DNA of 64,000 nt from an uncultured Clostridia bacterium (GCA_947632195.1 CANROE010000006.1:1-64000); one strand, 5' to 3'; counted from the first letter of the stretch, positions 1 through 7,719 are shown. Notes: generated from the letters alone by a model not told the origin. Program-made: numbers and translations.

Positions 1-95
1 TGAGAACGGAGCGCGGCTTCCGCAAGTTTCTCTTTTGGGCTACCCCTGCGCTTCTGCTCGTGCAGACTATCGTCATCATCCTGTCCCTGCTGTAA
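1..95 (+). CDS. C-terminal end of an unknown membrane protein (partial)
   Basis: The frame is open from the left edge to a TAA at 93-95 and gives about 30 residues. A basic, Arg/Lys-rich stretch is followed by a hydrophobic helix of about 20 residues (LLLVQTIVIILSLL) that ends the protein. This suggests a tail-anchored or C-terminally membrane-embedded protein. Too little is present to assign a family. It lies 46 bases before the small gene at 142 on the same strand, so the two may be co-transcribed. Confidence 0.5.
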   Translation, partial: RTERGFRKFLFWATPALLLVQTIVIILSLL

Positions 96-141
96 CAACT
101 TAATAAATCTATAAGGAGGAAACAATATCGGTTAAACAATA

Positions 142-330
142 ATGGGAAGAAAGCGCAAAAACACCACGGGAATCCCCGACTATGAAATCGACTCGCTGGC
201 GCGAGCATTACTGCCTGCAATCCAAAAGTTATTTGAAACGGAAGAAGGAAAGAGAGATTTTGAAGCATGGCAAGCCGAGCGGCGGGAAAAACAACTGAAT
301 AATAAAAAATCGAAGAATATATCCCATTGA
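142..330 (+). CDS. small conserved hypothetical protein, 62 aa
   Basis: This is a basic/acidic soluble protein of 62 residues. It has a Lys/Arg-rich start, then IPDYEIDSLARALLPAIQ and an acidic EEGKRDFEAW helix. From memory, small proteins with this IPDYEI.SLAR.LLP.IQ pattern are common near recombinase or mobilisation genes of integrated elements in Clostridia. That association is recalled, not shown here. A strong purine-rich site (AAGGAGGA, 113-120) lies about 21 bases before the ATG, unusually far. An in-frame TAA at 133-135 rules out a longer N-terminus. A terminator follows at 403. Confidence 0.6.
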   Translation: MGRKRKNTTGIPDYEIDSLARALLPAIQKLFETEEGKRDFEAWQAERREKQLNNKKSKNISH

Positions 331-402
331 AACAACATAGGGATCCGCCGAGATTATGGCGGCAAGGGTTATCGTTTATAAATCCCGAATGACAAAAACG
401 AT

Positions 403-437
403 GCGGCGGACAAAGATACTTTGTCCGCCGCTATTTT
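403..437 (+). terminator. intrinsic terminator
   Basis: A perfect 13-bp stem (GCGGCGGACAAAG, 403-415, pairing with 419-431) has a 3-nt loop and is followed by TATTTTTATTT. It closes the transcription unit that ends with the 62-aa gene. Confidence 0.8.
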
Positions 438-510
438 TATTTCTTGAAGAAAATGATAAATCCGAACCCGTCGCCAACAGGCACTACAAGGTTCGGATTA
501 TTATCATTTG

Positions 511-745
511 GTACACCAAGTCCCCGCATGCCCGTTTGGGCATGCGGGGACTTGCATAATGGCGACAGGAGGAGAACCGTATGTTCGCCCCGTGCGCAGT
601 TCTGTTTCTCTAAGCGCGGCACAAGCGGGCTTTGCCCGCGAAGTACTCCAGTCGGACACACCAAGTGCCGCGAACAGCCAATGCTGTTCGCGGCACTTGC
701 TATTATCGCGCAGAAGGAGAACCGCAGGTTCGCCCCTCGTCGCCG
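511..745. repeat. two copies of a structured intergenic module with variable hairpin stems
   Basis: Two similar blocks lie about 145 bp apart. Each has ACACCAAGT leading into a perfect 16-bp stem (518-533 with 538-553; 663-678 with 683-698), then GC..TAT.GCG..AG and AGGAGAACCG.A.GTTCGCCC. The outer stem bases (AAGT...ACTT) and the downstream tail are conserved between copies. The inner stem bases differ completely yet pair perfectly in both. A further small hairpin (GCGGGC-TTT-GCCCGC) lies between them. Open frames across this block on both strands look like by-products of the repeat. Apart from the terminator at 403, these modules and the repeat at 851, nothing else was recognised in 331-949. 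Confidence 0.6.
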
Positions 746-850
746 CACGCCCGCGTTTCACGCTTTTCTTGCGAAAAGCTCCGTTTGCGTGCGGCGGCTC
801 CTCTTCCCGAAAAATCTTGCTCCGCAATCTTTTTCGGGAGTCCTAATTTT

Positions 851-898
851 GTGAGATTTCTCCACTTCGCTCGCATTGCTCGCTGCGGTCGAAATGAC
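851..898. repeat. dispersed GTCAT-type intergenic repeat
   Basis: This begins GTGAGATTTCTC, then CACTTCGCTCGC..., and ends GGTCGAAATGAC. The same sequence type recurs at 10605-10648, 17577-17619 and 52983-53093. Read on the other strand it is the GTCATTTCGA..CG..GCG..GAGAAATCTCAC repeat seen in intergenic regions of many bacteria. A further inverted repeat (CCCGAAAAA...TTTTTCGGG, about 806-838) lies immediately to its left. Confidence 0.6.
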
Positions 899-949
899 AA
901 TAGAGAGAATGCGGGAGCAAAATAAAATTATTTGGGACGACAAGAAGAT

Positions 950-1168
950 TTACTTTTGCTTTTTTATCACATATTCATGAGAAAAACCGCAGTTGCGGCA
1001 ATGGAATTGAGCTTTTTTCTTGCCCAAAACTCCCGCGACAAGACCGACAGGACCCAATAAAATTCCTCCCACAAGCGCCTTGCCTCCGCTAAAACCCATG
1101 TTCCCCTCGTCTACCTTGATCCAGCCGTCCTTTTCTCCGCACATCGGGCAATTATCGGGAGCCTCCAT
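950..1168 (-). CDS. small zinc-ribbon protein with glycine-rich hydrophobic segment
   Basis: The protein has 72 residues. An N-terminal CPMC pair and a C-terminal CRNC pair make a split four-cysteine zinc ribbon. Between them is a Gly-rich hydrophobic segment (GGKALVGGILLGPVGLVAGVLG), which could insert in a membrane or form a glycine-zipper. The start ATG lies 1 base after the stop of the upstream DUF2089 gene, and its GGAGG site lies inside that gene's end, so translation is probably coupled. The function is unknown. The shared zinc-ribbon theme with its partner suggests joint action. Confidence 0.7.
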   Translation of the reverse strand: MEAPDNCPMCGEKDGWIKVDEGNMGFSGGKALVGGILLGPVGLVAGVLGKKKAQFHCRNCGFSHEYVIKKQK

Positions 1169-1169
1169 C

Positions 1170-1922
1170 TTAGTCCTCCGTCATATATTCTGCATTCACG
1201 GTTATAAAGCCGCCATTCCCTTGGCTTTTATGGTTCGTGACGATCCCCGCCCATGCGAGAATACCCGAAAAATATGTGGAACGGCGCAATACCGTGTCGC
1301 CTACTTTTGCCCCGAAAAATTCGGTGGAAATAAACGCGTCGATCGTTGTCGGCGGCAACTCTTTGCTCCCTACCCTTGCGCCGCTTTGCGCTGCGGCGTC
1401 GCCACGATACATCATGCCGCCGAGCGATCTCGCTTTTTTCACGATCGCGTCAAACACTTTCCACTCCAAAACCACGCCACGCAGTCCTTGCGATTCAAAA
1501 CCATTTTGCGATGAGGAAAGCCAAAATGGAACGGGTTCGCCCTTCAAAACGGGCATGTAAGACTTGCCGCCACATTCAACGATCTTTTCTTTTAGCCGTC
1601 TTACGACTTTGCTGTCCTCTTTCCCGCTCGAAAAATTTTCGATCACATTGTTGTTCATACTATTTCCCTCCAATTTTTGATTGATTAACATTAACGTGTT
1701 TTTTATCCCGCTATAAGATTCGTTCCGAAGCAACTGCATTTTAGAAAGGTTTCCTTCCGTGCGCAAAAACATTTTGACGAATTCCCATTCCTTCGGGTTC
1801 AATTCGGAAGTTTGTTCTGCGACAAAATTCCCTTGAATTTTGATCCCGCATTTCGCGCAGGATAACTCGGAAATATGCAGCTCGTTTCCGCAGGCGGGAC
1901 AGATTTTAAGTACCGCGCTCAT
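1170..1922 (-). CDS. DUF2089-type zinc-ribbon/HTH-like protein with extra C-terminal domain
   Basis: The protein has 250 residues. The N-terminal part (about 5-85) has CPACG...CAKC followed by ..NPKEWEFVKMFLRTEGNLSKMQ, the layout of DUF2089: a zinc ribbon plus a helical, helix-turn-helix-like part. The remaining ~150 residues are soluble, unlike a plain DUF2089 protein, and were not recognised. GTG at 1931 is possible but overlaps the ribosome site GGAGGTG. ATG at 1922 has that site 8 bases upstream and is preferred. It is first in an operon with the 72-aa zinc ribbon. A transcriptional role is inferred from the DUF2089 part only. Confidence 0.7.
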   Translation of the reverse strand: MSAVLKICPACGNELHISELSCAKCGIKIQGNFVAEQTSELNPKEWEFVKMFLRTEGNLSKMQLLRNESYSGIKNTLMLINQKLEGNSMNNNVIENFSSGKEDSKVVRRLKEKIVECGGKSYMPVLKGEPVPFWLSSSQNGFESQGLRGVVLEWKVFDAIVKKARSLGGMMYRGDAAAQSGARVGSKELPPTTIDAFISTEFFGAKVGDTVLRRSTYFSGILAWAGIVTNHKSQGNGGFITVNAEYMTED

Positions 1923-1945
1923 TTGTAGCACCTCCGTTTTTCTTT

Positions 1946-1974
1946 ATGATAACATATGAGAAAAGAATTGTCAA
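1946..1974 (-). promoter_or_regulatory. sigma-A promoter of the DUF2089 operon
   Basis: On the minus strand TTGACA (1974-1969), a 17-bp spacer and TATCAT (1951-1946) lie 24 bp before the start codon. Confidence 0.75.
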
Positions 1975-2095
1975 CAGTTTTTCGCACAATTTTTTACTTA
2001 TGTGTAAAAAAATTTCAATCATAAATCAAAAGTGATGAGATTCGTTTCTTCTGATATGTGAGTCGGAACACAATAGACGCAGTTTTGATTCGGCG

Positions 2096-2123
2096 CACGA
2101 AAAAAGGAACGGCGGGCCGTTCC
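2096..2123 (-). terminator. intrinsic terminator after the aquaporin gene
   Basis: On the minus strand GGAACGG-CCCG-CCGTTCC (2123-2106) is followed by six T residues. Confidence 0.75.
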
Positions 2124-2153
2124 TCTTTCCTTAAATTAAAATCAAAAATTCTC

Positions 2154-2876
2154 TTATTCCTTTTCCGCAGGCTGTTCTGCCTTCTCCTGTTTCTTTCCTT
2201 CGAGGAAGTTATACAGCACCGCCGCAAGCACCGCGCCCAAAATGGGACCGACGATGAAGATCCAGATCTGCGAGATCGCCGTAAAGTCGCCGCCGATCAT
2301 CTGCAAAATTGCGGGGCCGATGGAGCGGGCGGGGTTGACGGACGTGCCCGTAAGACGGATGCCGAGCAGGTGCACAAGGGTGAGCGCAAGTCCGATGACA
2401 ACGCCCGTGACCGCCTTGTTCTCCGTTTTGCTCGTGACGCCCAAAATGGCGAGCACAAAGGCGAACGTCAAAACGATCTCCACAATGAGCCCGACAAACA
2501 GCGCACCCGTGCTGCCGTAAGCGTTTGTGAGCGTCGTCTGCACGGCGTTCCCGCCGAGATTTTTAAAGCTGCCGAAGAAGAGTCCGACGACCGCCGCGCC
2601 CGCAAGCGCGCCGAGGATCTGGCTGAGCACATAGCCGGCATAGTCTTTTGCGGTCATCTTGCCGCTCACGAGCATCGCGGTGGACACGGCGGGGTTGATG
2701 TGGCAGCCCGAGATGTTCCCGATGGAATACGCCATGGCGACGATGACGAGCCCGAACGCAAGCGCGGTGGCGACAATGCCGTCGTTGCCCGTGCAACCCG
2801 TGGCGACCGCCACGCCGCAACCGAATACGACGAGCACAAAGGTGCCGATAAACTCGGCAATACATTTTTTCAACAT
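2154..2876 (-). CDS. aqpZ: aquaporin (MIP family water channel)
   Basis: The 240-residue protein has six predicted membrane helices and both half-helix signatures: GCHINPAVS in the first half and GTSVNPARS in the second. The FGCG motif in helix 1 and the short loops resemble AqpZ-type water channels rather than longer glycerol facilitators, but substrate is not proven. The tail is charged (EGKKQEKAEQPAEKE). A strong ribosome site (AAAGGAGG) precedes the ATG. It is monocistronic with its own terminator at 2096-2123. It acts in the cytoplasmic membrane, passing water or small neutral solutes. Confidence 0.9.
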   Translation of the reverse strand: MLKKCIAEFIGTFVLVVFGCGVAVATGCTGNDGIVATALAFGLVIVAMAYSIGNISGCHINPAVSTAMLVSGKMTAKDYAGYVLSQILGALAGAAVVGLFFGSFKNLGGNAVQTTLTNAYGSTGALFVGLIVEIVLTFAFVLAILGVTSKTENKAVTGVVIGLALTLVHLLGIRLTGTSVNPARSIGPAILQMIGGDFTAISQIWIFIVGPILGAVLAAVLYNFLEGKKQEKAEQPAEKE

Positions 2877-2991
2877 AAAAAAGCCTCCTTTTTATCTTTC
2901 CGCATTGTAGCACTTTTCTGTCCGTCTGTCAAACCCACAACCCCGTTTTTGAGGCGTGCGGCGGAAAGTTCGGAAAAATTTTTTCCTTATA

Positions 2992-3020
2992 TTGACTTAT
3001 TTCCCGTTTTATGGTACACT
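2992..3020 (+). promoter_or_regulatory. sigma-A promoter of the SecB-like gene
   Basis: TTGACT (2992-2997), a 17-bp spacer and TACACT (3015-3020) lie 43 bp before the ATG at 3064. Confidence 0.7.
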
Positions 3021-3063
3021 ATTTGTGGTATAAAAGAAAAAAATAAAAAGCGAGGTTACTGCC

Positions 3064-3513
3064 ATGATCCAATATTCCCTCAAAGCGCTTTCTGCGGACG
3101 AACTCTCCTTTAAAGTCAATCCCATGAAAGCGGCGCCCGACACCAAGTTCGAGATCAAGCCCTTCTTCTCCCGCCAGATCCGGCAGGCGAACGAAAATCC
3201 CAAGATCAATATCGTCATTCTCGAATGCAAGATCGAGAGCACCGAAGAATCTCCCAAACCCTTCAATCTTCTTACACGGTTTGTCGGCGTATTCGAGGTG
3301 AACAACATGAACACAGACGAGGACAGACGCATTTTCGCGATCAATGCGACGGAGACGATGTTCCCCTATCTCCGCGCGGCGGTGACCAACCTCACGGCGG
3401 ACGCGCTCATCAATCCGCTCACCCTTCCCGTCGTGCCCGGCGCGACCCTCTTCCCCGACGATCGCGGCCCCAACCAATACACCCTCAACTTCGACCCGAC
3501 GGTGCTCAACTGA
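3064..3513 (+). CDS. SecB-like protein-export chaperone family protein
   Basis: The protein has 149 residues, the usual SecB size. The C-terminal half has the family pattern FPYLRAAVTNLTADALINPLTLPVV, corresponding to the SecB helix that carries FPY.R..., and the N-terminal part is mostly beta. SecB holds secretory proteins unfolded for SecA in proteobacteria. Monoderm SecB-like proteins are sporadic and some act with toxin-antitoxin modules, but no such partner is adjacent here. It is monocistronic between its own promoter and terminator. The family assignment rests on pattern and length; the biological role is open. Confidence 0.75.
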   Translation: MIQYSLKALSADELSFKVNPMKAAPDTKFEIKPFFSRQIRQANENPKINIVILECKIESTEESPKPFNLLTRFVGVFEVNNMNTDEDRRIFAINATETMFPYLRAAVTNLTADALINPLTLPVVPGATLFPDDRGPNQYTLNFDPTVLN

Positions 3514-3557
3514 CCCGCCCAAACGGCCGCGTGCGGCCTTAAATGATATCATCGCCC

Positions 3558-3591
3558 AAAAGGCGGTCCGCTCTATGCGGACCGCCTTTTT
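3558..3591 (+). terminator. intrinsic terminator
   Basis: A perfect stem AAAAGGCGGTCCGC (3558-3571) pairs with 3577-3590 and runs into TTTTT. It is directly upstream of the IS30 element. Confidence 0.85.
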
Positions 3592-3600
3592 CACGCCGCG

Positions 3601-4685
3601 GTGAATTATACTATCAAGTGCAACGGGGAGATAAAAGAAAGTAGTTCAAACGGAAGTCTGTGTTATAATAGAGTTGCAAAATCAAACCACAACACAGGAG
3701 ATCCGAATGAACTATCACCATCTTACCATAGAAGAGCGCGCTTGTGTACGAAAATACTATAATGAAGGGGTAAGTTTTCGCAAAATTGCAGAATTATTGG
3801 GGCGAAGTCCGAGTACGATCTCCCGTGAGATTGGCAGGAACTATACTCATCGGTATGAATATAACACCTATTATCCCCACACGGCACAGAAGAAGTATAT
3901 GTTCCGCAGAACGTTTTGCCACCGAGGAATGTTTTGGAAAAAGGAAGTCACGGATTATATCACGGAGAAGTTATCCTTGACGTGGTCACCCGAACAAATC
4001 TCAAAAACCCCGTGTGAGTTAAAGATGCCTTCTTTTAAGACGATCTACCGTTGGCTCTATGAGGGATATGTGGCGAAGGGAGATGTGAAGAAACTGCGAA
4101 GGAAGGGAAAGACGAGGAAACGACTCGGGAACGGCGGAAGGTTTACGACGGGGAAGAGCATACGGAAAAGAGATAAGAGTGTATACACACGAAAAGAGTT
4201 CGGACATTGGGAAGCGGATACGGTGGTGAGCGGGCAAGGGAAGAGCAAAGCATGTTTTGCAACGCTTGCAGAGAGAAAAACGAGGTTTTACATTGTAATT
4301 AAGATTCCGAACAGAAACGGGGAAACGATGGCGAAGGCAGTGATTACCGCACTATCCCAACTTCCCCAAGGGGCAATAAAGACGATTACTTGTGACCGAG
4401 GGAGCGAGTTTTCCCATTGGAGAGAGATAGAAGAGGCATTGCATTGTTCCGTCTACTTTGCCGATCCTTATTGTGCATGGCAGAAGGGAACAAATGAAAA
4501 CCTAAATGGATTGCTACGGGAATTCTATCCCAAAGGACGGGATCTTTCTCGTGTGAGCGACAAAACCCTAAAAAAGAATCTGGCGTTTCTCAACGCCAGA
4601 CCCAAAAAAATTCTTTTCTTCCAAACTCCACAGAGTTTGTTTGAACAAAATCTCAAATTCTGTTGCACTTAGTTTGACAATTCAC
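3601..4685 (+). mobile_element. IS30-family insertion sequence, about 1.09 kb, intact
   Basis: The element is bounded by 24-bp imperfect inverted repeats: left 3601-3624 (GTGAATTATACT...GTGCAAC) and right 4662-4685, with 18 of 24 positions matching. A single transposase gene fills the interior. GCCGC occurs just outside each end (3595-3599 and 4687-4691) and may be a short target duplication, but one base on each side is unexplained and IS30 elements usually make 2-3 bp duplications. Insertion separated the SecB-like unit from the glycosyltransferase operon without breaking a recognisable gene. Confidence 0.85.
3707..4672 (+). CDS. IS30-family transposase
   Basis: The protein has 321 residues. 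The N-terminal HTH_38 region (LTIEERACVRKYYNEG, then SFRKIAELLGRSPSTISREI) should bind the element ends. The DDE catalytic residues are visible: Asp in HWEADTV, Asp in TCDRGSEF, and Glu in GTNENLNGLLREF. The C-terminus ends with the usual RPKK..FFQTPQSLF pattern. ATG at 3707 has a CAGGAG site 8 bases upstream and is preferred over an in-frame TTG at 3674. A TATAAT at 3664-3669 probably serves as the -10. The frame is uninterrupted, so the element may still be active. Confidence 0.92.
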   Translation: MNYHHLTIEERACVRKYYNEGVSFRKIAELLGRSPSTISREIGRNYTHRYEYNTYYPHTAQKKYMFRRTFCHRGMFWKKEVTDYITEKLSLTWSPEQISKTPCELKMPSFKTIYRWLYEGYVAKGDVKKLRRKGKTRKRLGNGGRFTTGKSIRKRDKSVYTRKEFGHWEADTVVSGQGKSKACFATLAERKTRFYIVIKIPNRNGETMAKAVITALSQLPQGAIKTITCDRGSEFSHWREIEEALHCSVYFADPYCAWQKGTNENLNGLLREFYPKGRDLSRVSDKTLKKNLAFLNARPKKILFFQTPQSLFEQNLKFCCT

Positions 4686-4729
4686 TGCCGCAAATCTCCC
4701 TCTTTTTTACAAATTTTTCATTAAATTTG

Positions 4730-4758
4730 TTGACAGGCTCTGTATGATATGCTATAAT
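4730..4758 (+). promoter_or_regulatory. consensus sigma-A promoter of the glycosyltransferase operon
   Basis: TTGACA (4730-4735), a 17-bp spacer and TATAAT (4753-4758). A 60-base AT-rich leader with two ATGACAA direct repeats separates it from the ATG at 4828. Confidence 0.85.
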
Positions 4759-4827
4759 TTCTGCATCATATAAAATTATGACAATTAAATATTTTATCAT
4801 GACAAATAGTGACAAAATGAGGTGCGT

Positions 4828-5964
4828 ATGAAGATCGTGATCGTCTGCGATGTTTTAGGCAAGCCGAACAACGGCACAACGCTTGCGGCATATAATCTGA
4901 TCGGTTTTCTAAAAGAGCGGGGCCATGATGTAACCGTCGTCTGTGCGGATCAGGATAAAAAAGGCGCAGAGGGCTTTGCCGTGGTCCCCGTGAAAAACCT
5001 CGGGCCTTTGAATTTGCTGTTGAAAGCGAACAACGTTTCCCTTGCAAAGGCGGACAAGCGGGTAGTTTCGCGCGCCATAGAGGGCGCGGACGCGGTACAC
5101 GTTTTAATGCCCTTCCCCCTCGGGATCGCCGCCGCGAAACTTGCGAAAAAGGAGGGGATTGCCGTGACCGCGAGTTTCCATGCGCAGGCGGAGAACGTCA
5201 CCGCGCACATCGCCTGTATGAACAACCGCCTTGCCAACCACATCACCTACCTGTGTTTTTATCATCTGCTTTATAAGCGGGTAGATACCGTCCACTATCC
5301 CACGCAGTTCATACGGGAACTCTTTGAAAGACAGGTAAAGCGAAAACTCCCCTGCCGCGTGATCTCCAACGGCGTGAACGATGTTTTTTTTGCCCCTACG
5401 GAGCGGGAACACCCAAACGAAAAATTCACGATCTTCTGCGTGGGCAGGTTCAGCAAGGAAAAGGCGCAGCATACGCTCATCAAAGCAGTTGCAAAATGCG
5501 GACTCAAAGACAACGTGAAACTTTGTTTTGCGGGGTGCGGCCCCAAAGAGAAAAAACTCAAACGGCTTGCCGCGCGGACGGGTGTGGACGCCGATTTTAA
5601 GTTCTACCCGCGAGACGAACTCCCCGCCGCCCTGCACGGCGCCGATCTGTACGTTCACACGGCGGTTGTGGAGATTGAAGCGATCTCCTGCCTCGAAGCG
5701 ATCGCCGCAGGACTTGTTCCCGTCATCTGCAACTCCAAGCGGAGCGCGACCAAAAATTTTGCTCTCGACGAGCATTGCCTCTTCAAGGCGGGCGATGCGC
5801 GCGATCTCGCGGAAAAAATCGCCTACTTTTACCGCTCCCCCGAAAAGGTCGCGGCGTACAGAAAAAAGTACGGCGATTTTCGGGAGCAGTTCCGCCAAGA
5901 GGAGCAGATGCGGAAAATGGAGCAGATGCTCAAAGACGCCGCCGCAGCGAAAAAAACCAAATGA
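4828..5964 (+). CDS. GT4-family glycosyltransferase (GT-B fold)
   Basis: The protein has 378 residues from the ATG at 4828; the site GAGGTG lies just before it. The N-terminal Rossmann half starts KIVIVCDVLGKPNNGTTLAAYNL. The C-terminal nucleotide-sugar half starts at VGRFSKEKAQHTLIKA. The acidic motif of the family reads EIEAISCLEAIAAG near residue 285. HAQAENVTAHI resembles diacylglycerol glucosyltransferases of Bacillota. The stop overlaps the start of a PlsC-like acyltransferase (ATGA), so the pair probably makes or remodels a membrane glycolipid, such as a lipoteichoic-acid anchor. The sugar and acceptor are not determinable from sequence alone. Confidence 0.82.
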   Translation: MKIVIVCDVLGKPNNGTTLAAYNLIGFLKERGHDVTVVCADQDKKGAEGFAVVPVKNLGPLNLLLKANNVSLAKADKRVVSRAIEGADAVHVLMPFPLGIAAAKLAKKEGIAVTASFHAQAENVTAHIACMNNRLANHITYLCFYHLLYKRVDTVHYPTQFIRELFERQVKRKLPCRVISNGVNDVFFAPTEREHPNEKFTIFCVGRFSKEKAQHTLIKAVAKCGLKDNVKLCFAGCGPKEKKLKRLAARTGVDADFKFYPRDELPAALHGADLYVHTAVVEIEAISCLEAIAAGLVPVICNSKRSATKNFALDEHCLFKAGDARDLAEKIAYFYRSPEKVAAYRKKYGDFREQFRQEEQMRKMEQMLKDAAAAKKTK

Positions 5965-6737
5965 AAGAGAAAATTTACTATTACGCGGACCCGCTGAAAG
6001 ACGATTTCGCGGGAACGAATATCAAAAAAAAGCCCCTTCCGCAGAATTATGAGTATCTCCCGAAAAACAAACTACGCGCCGTTCTTGCGTGGATCTTGCA
6101 CCACTTGATCGCCACTCCCGTGTGTTTTCTCTATCTCAAAATTTTTTACGGGCAAAAAATCGTGGGGCGGAAAAAGCTCCGCCCCTACCGCAAAGAGGGA
6201 TATTTTTTGTACGGAAATCACACGCGCGCGGCGGGCGACGCCTTTACACCCTCAATGGCGGCTTTCCCCAAAAAGCCATATGTCATTGTGGACGCCGACG
6301 CCGTTTCCATTCCCTTTTTGAAACGCGCCGTAGAAGATCTGGGCGGAATGCCCGTTCCCGACAGCCCCGCGCTGGCAAAAAAGTTCCTTGAAGTGGTTGA
6401 AACGCGGGCAAGGCTCGGAAATGTGATCGCCATTTATCCCGAGGCGCACATCTGGCCCCTCTATACGGGAATACGGCCCTTTTCCGCCGTCTCCTTTACC
6501 TACCCCGTAGCAGCGGAAAAGCCCGTATTCGCCTTTACTGCCACCTACCGTAAGCGCAAGCCGTTCGGCGGCGTGAAAGCGACGGTATACATCGACGGGC
6601 CGTTCTTCCCCGACGGGGACCTCCCCAAGCGGGAGCGGAAGTTCGAGCTGAGGGACCGTGTGTACACCGCGATGAAGGAACGGAGCAGACTTTCCACCTA
6701 TTCCCCCAACCGCTTTGTCGAAAAACAGGACCGATAA
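5961..6737 (+). CDS. lysophospholipid acyltransferase-like protein (PlsC family)
   Basis: The protein has 258 residues. The start ATG overlaps the glycosyltransferase stop (ATGA), showing translational coupling. An N-terminal membrane segment (LAWILHHLIATPVCFLYLKIF) precedes the catalytic block GNHTRAAGDAF. That block has five residues between His and Asp, where the usual motif has four; this NHT...GDAF form recurs, from memory, in Clostridia. Block III reads IYPEAHIWP. It should transfer an acyl chain to a lysolipid or related acceptor on the inner membrane face. Pairing with a GT4 enzyme suggests glycolipid synthesis. Confidence 0.8.
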   Translation: MKEKIYYYADPLKDDFAGTNIKKKPLPQNYEYLPKNKLRAVLAWILHHLIATPVCFLYLKIFYGQKIVGRKKLRPYRKEGYFLYGNHTRAAGDAFTPSMAAFPKKPYVIVDADAVSIPFLKRAVEDLGGMPVPDSPALAKKFLEVVETRARLGNVIAIYPEAHIWPLYTGIRPFSAVSFTYPVAAEKPVFAFTATYRKRKPFGGVKATVYIDGPFFPDGDLPKRERKFELRDRVYTAMKERSRLSTYSPNRFVEKQDR

Positions 6738-6768
6738 CCGCGAAAAAGCGCATACCGCCGCTTTTTAG

Positions 6769-6793
6769 AGCGTGCGAACACACGCTTTTTTCG
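6769..6793 (+). terminator. intrinsic terminator of the glycolipid operon
   Basis: AGCGTG (6769-6774), the 6-nt loop CGAACA and CACGCT (6781-6786) run into a T tract. A second weaker hairpin (AAAAAGCG...CGCTTTTT) lies just upstream. Confidence 0.7.
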
Positions 6794-6817
6794 TACAAAA
6801 ACGGAATATTATCTTCC

Positions 6818-7224
6818 GGCACATGGACTTCGATCAATATGGCTAATATTTATATGGATGTTATGAACGAATTTGGATATTCAAACAATATCTTAAGAGA
6901 TATGCGTGGCTAGTATTAATTTGGTCTTTCGAATCTCAAGTTAAGGCTGAAATAGATGCCGGCTATCCCACCATGTGGAATACTGCGCGAGGGCAATACG
7001 GTTCACATTCGATGGTGGTAAAAGGGTATCAACAGTTTTACAAGGACCATAAAGTTTGGTTCATAAAATGGAGAGAGTATAAAAATTTAATGATCCTAAA
7101 CGATAATTGGAAAACACCAGTAGCTGGGGATCGATATTTTGATTTGGACGCTTATGGATGGAATTTGGGAGGTGAAGGATTTGGGACTTTCTTAAAAGTT
7201 AGAGATTATTCTTTTTGGGGGTAA
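6818..7224 (+). pseudogene. decayed C39/papain-like cysteine peptidase fragment
   Basis: The last 83 codons (6973-7224) read GSHSMVVKGYQ..., then LMILNDNW and YFDLDAYGWNLGG, the His/Asn end of Peptidase_C39_2-like proteins. Upstream, the same frame continues without a start (FESQVKAEIDAGYPTMWNT). A second frame carries GTWTSINMANIYMDVMNEFGYSN from about 6818 and stops at a TAG at 6911. The two halves join only through a frameshift. The part that would hold the catalytic Cys is missing. Base composition is distinctly AT-rich compared with neighbours, suggesting an acquired and degraded gene. Confidence 0.6.
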
Positions 7225-7227
7225 GTA

Positions 7228-7701
7228 ATGAGGAAGACTTTGTTGTTGCCTATCATTTCCATGATATTGTTAATACCTTGCATGTGTACATCTTGCAAGC
7301 CAAAGTCGGAGCAAATGTACGGTGTTGGTGATGTTTGGTCTGATGATAGTGTAAGTATTCAACTAAATTCTTTGGAGTACACAGTTAACCAGATTGAGTC
7401 GACCGTTACTCTTGAATTGACTTTCACTATAGATACAACAAGCGAATATCGAATAAATAAAGACGGTATCTATGTATATCTCTCCGCAGAAAAAAAGATT
7501 TATACCACAATAGAAAAAAATGAAGATGTGAACGGATTTGACATTTTAGATAATCCAATTACTGAAAGAGAACAATATACATTCTTCTTTGTTATTTCGC
7601 TTGATGATTTTATAGATGAAGACGGGGAAATAATTACTGGCTCATGGCGGGTTCACTGTTTTATTAGTCCAGCGACTTTCGATTTTACTATTAAAATTTA
7701 A
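7228..7701 (+). CDS. putative lipoprotein, 157 aa
   Basis: A signal peptide (MRKTLLLPIISMILLIPCMCTSC) ends with a Cys suited to lipidation (CTSC, around residue 23; Cys18 is an alternative). The mature part is beta-rich, acidic and of unknown fold, with regular ...TLELTFTI..., ...YVYLSAEK... strands that resemble an Ig-like domain. The start lies 3 bases after the stop of the peptidase remnant, with GGGGGTAAGTA as ribosome site. AT-rich composition marks it as part of the same acquired islet. Function unknown; it should sit on the outer face of the membrane. Confidence 0.7.
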   Translation: MRKTLLLPIISMILLIPCMCTSCKPKSEQMYGVGDVWSDDSVSIQLNSLEYTVNQIESTVTLELTFTIDTTSEYRINKDGIYVYLSAEKKIYTTIEKNEDVNGFDILDNPITEREQYTFFFVISLDDFIDEDGEIITGSWRVHCFISPATFDFTIKI

Positions 7702-7719
7702 TTAGCTCTATCTTCACTG

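Noticed and set aside
444-925. Overlapping frames of 60-136 codons on both strands
   Set aside because: They arise from the duplicated hairpin modules and dispersed repeat; none has a ribosome site, and both strands are equally open.
3595-4691. GCCGC as a target duplication of the IS30 element
   Set aside because: Left only as a possibility in the element entry: one base is unexplained at each end and the length is unusual for this family.
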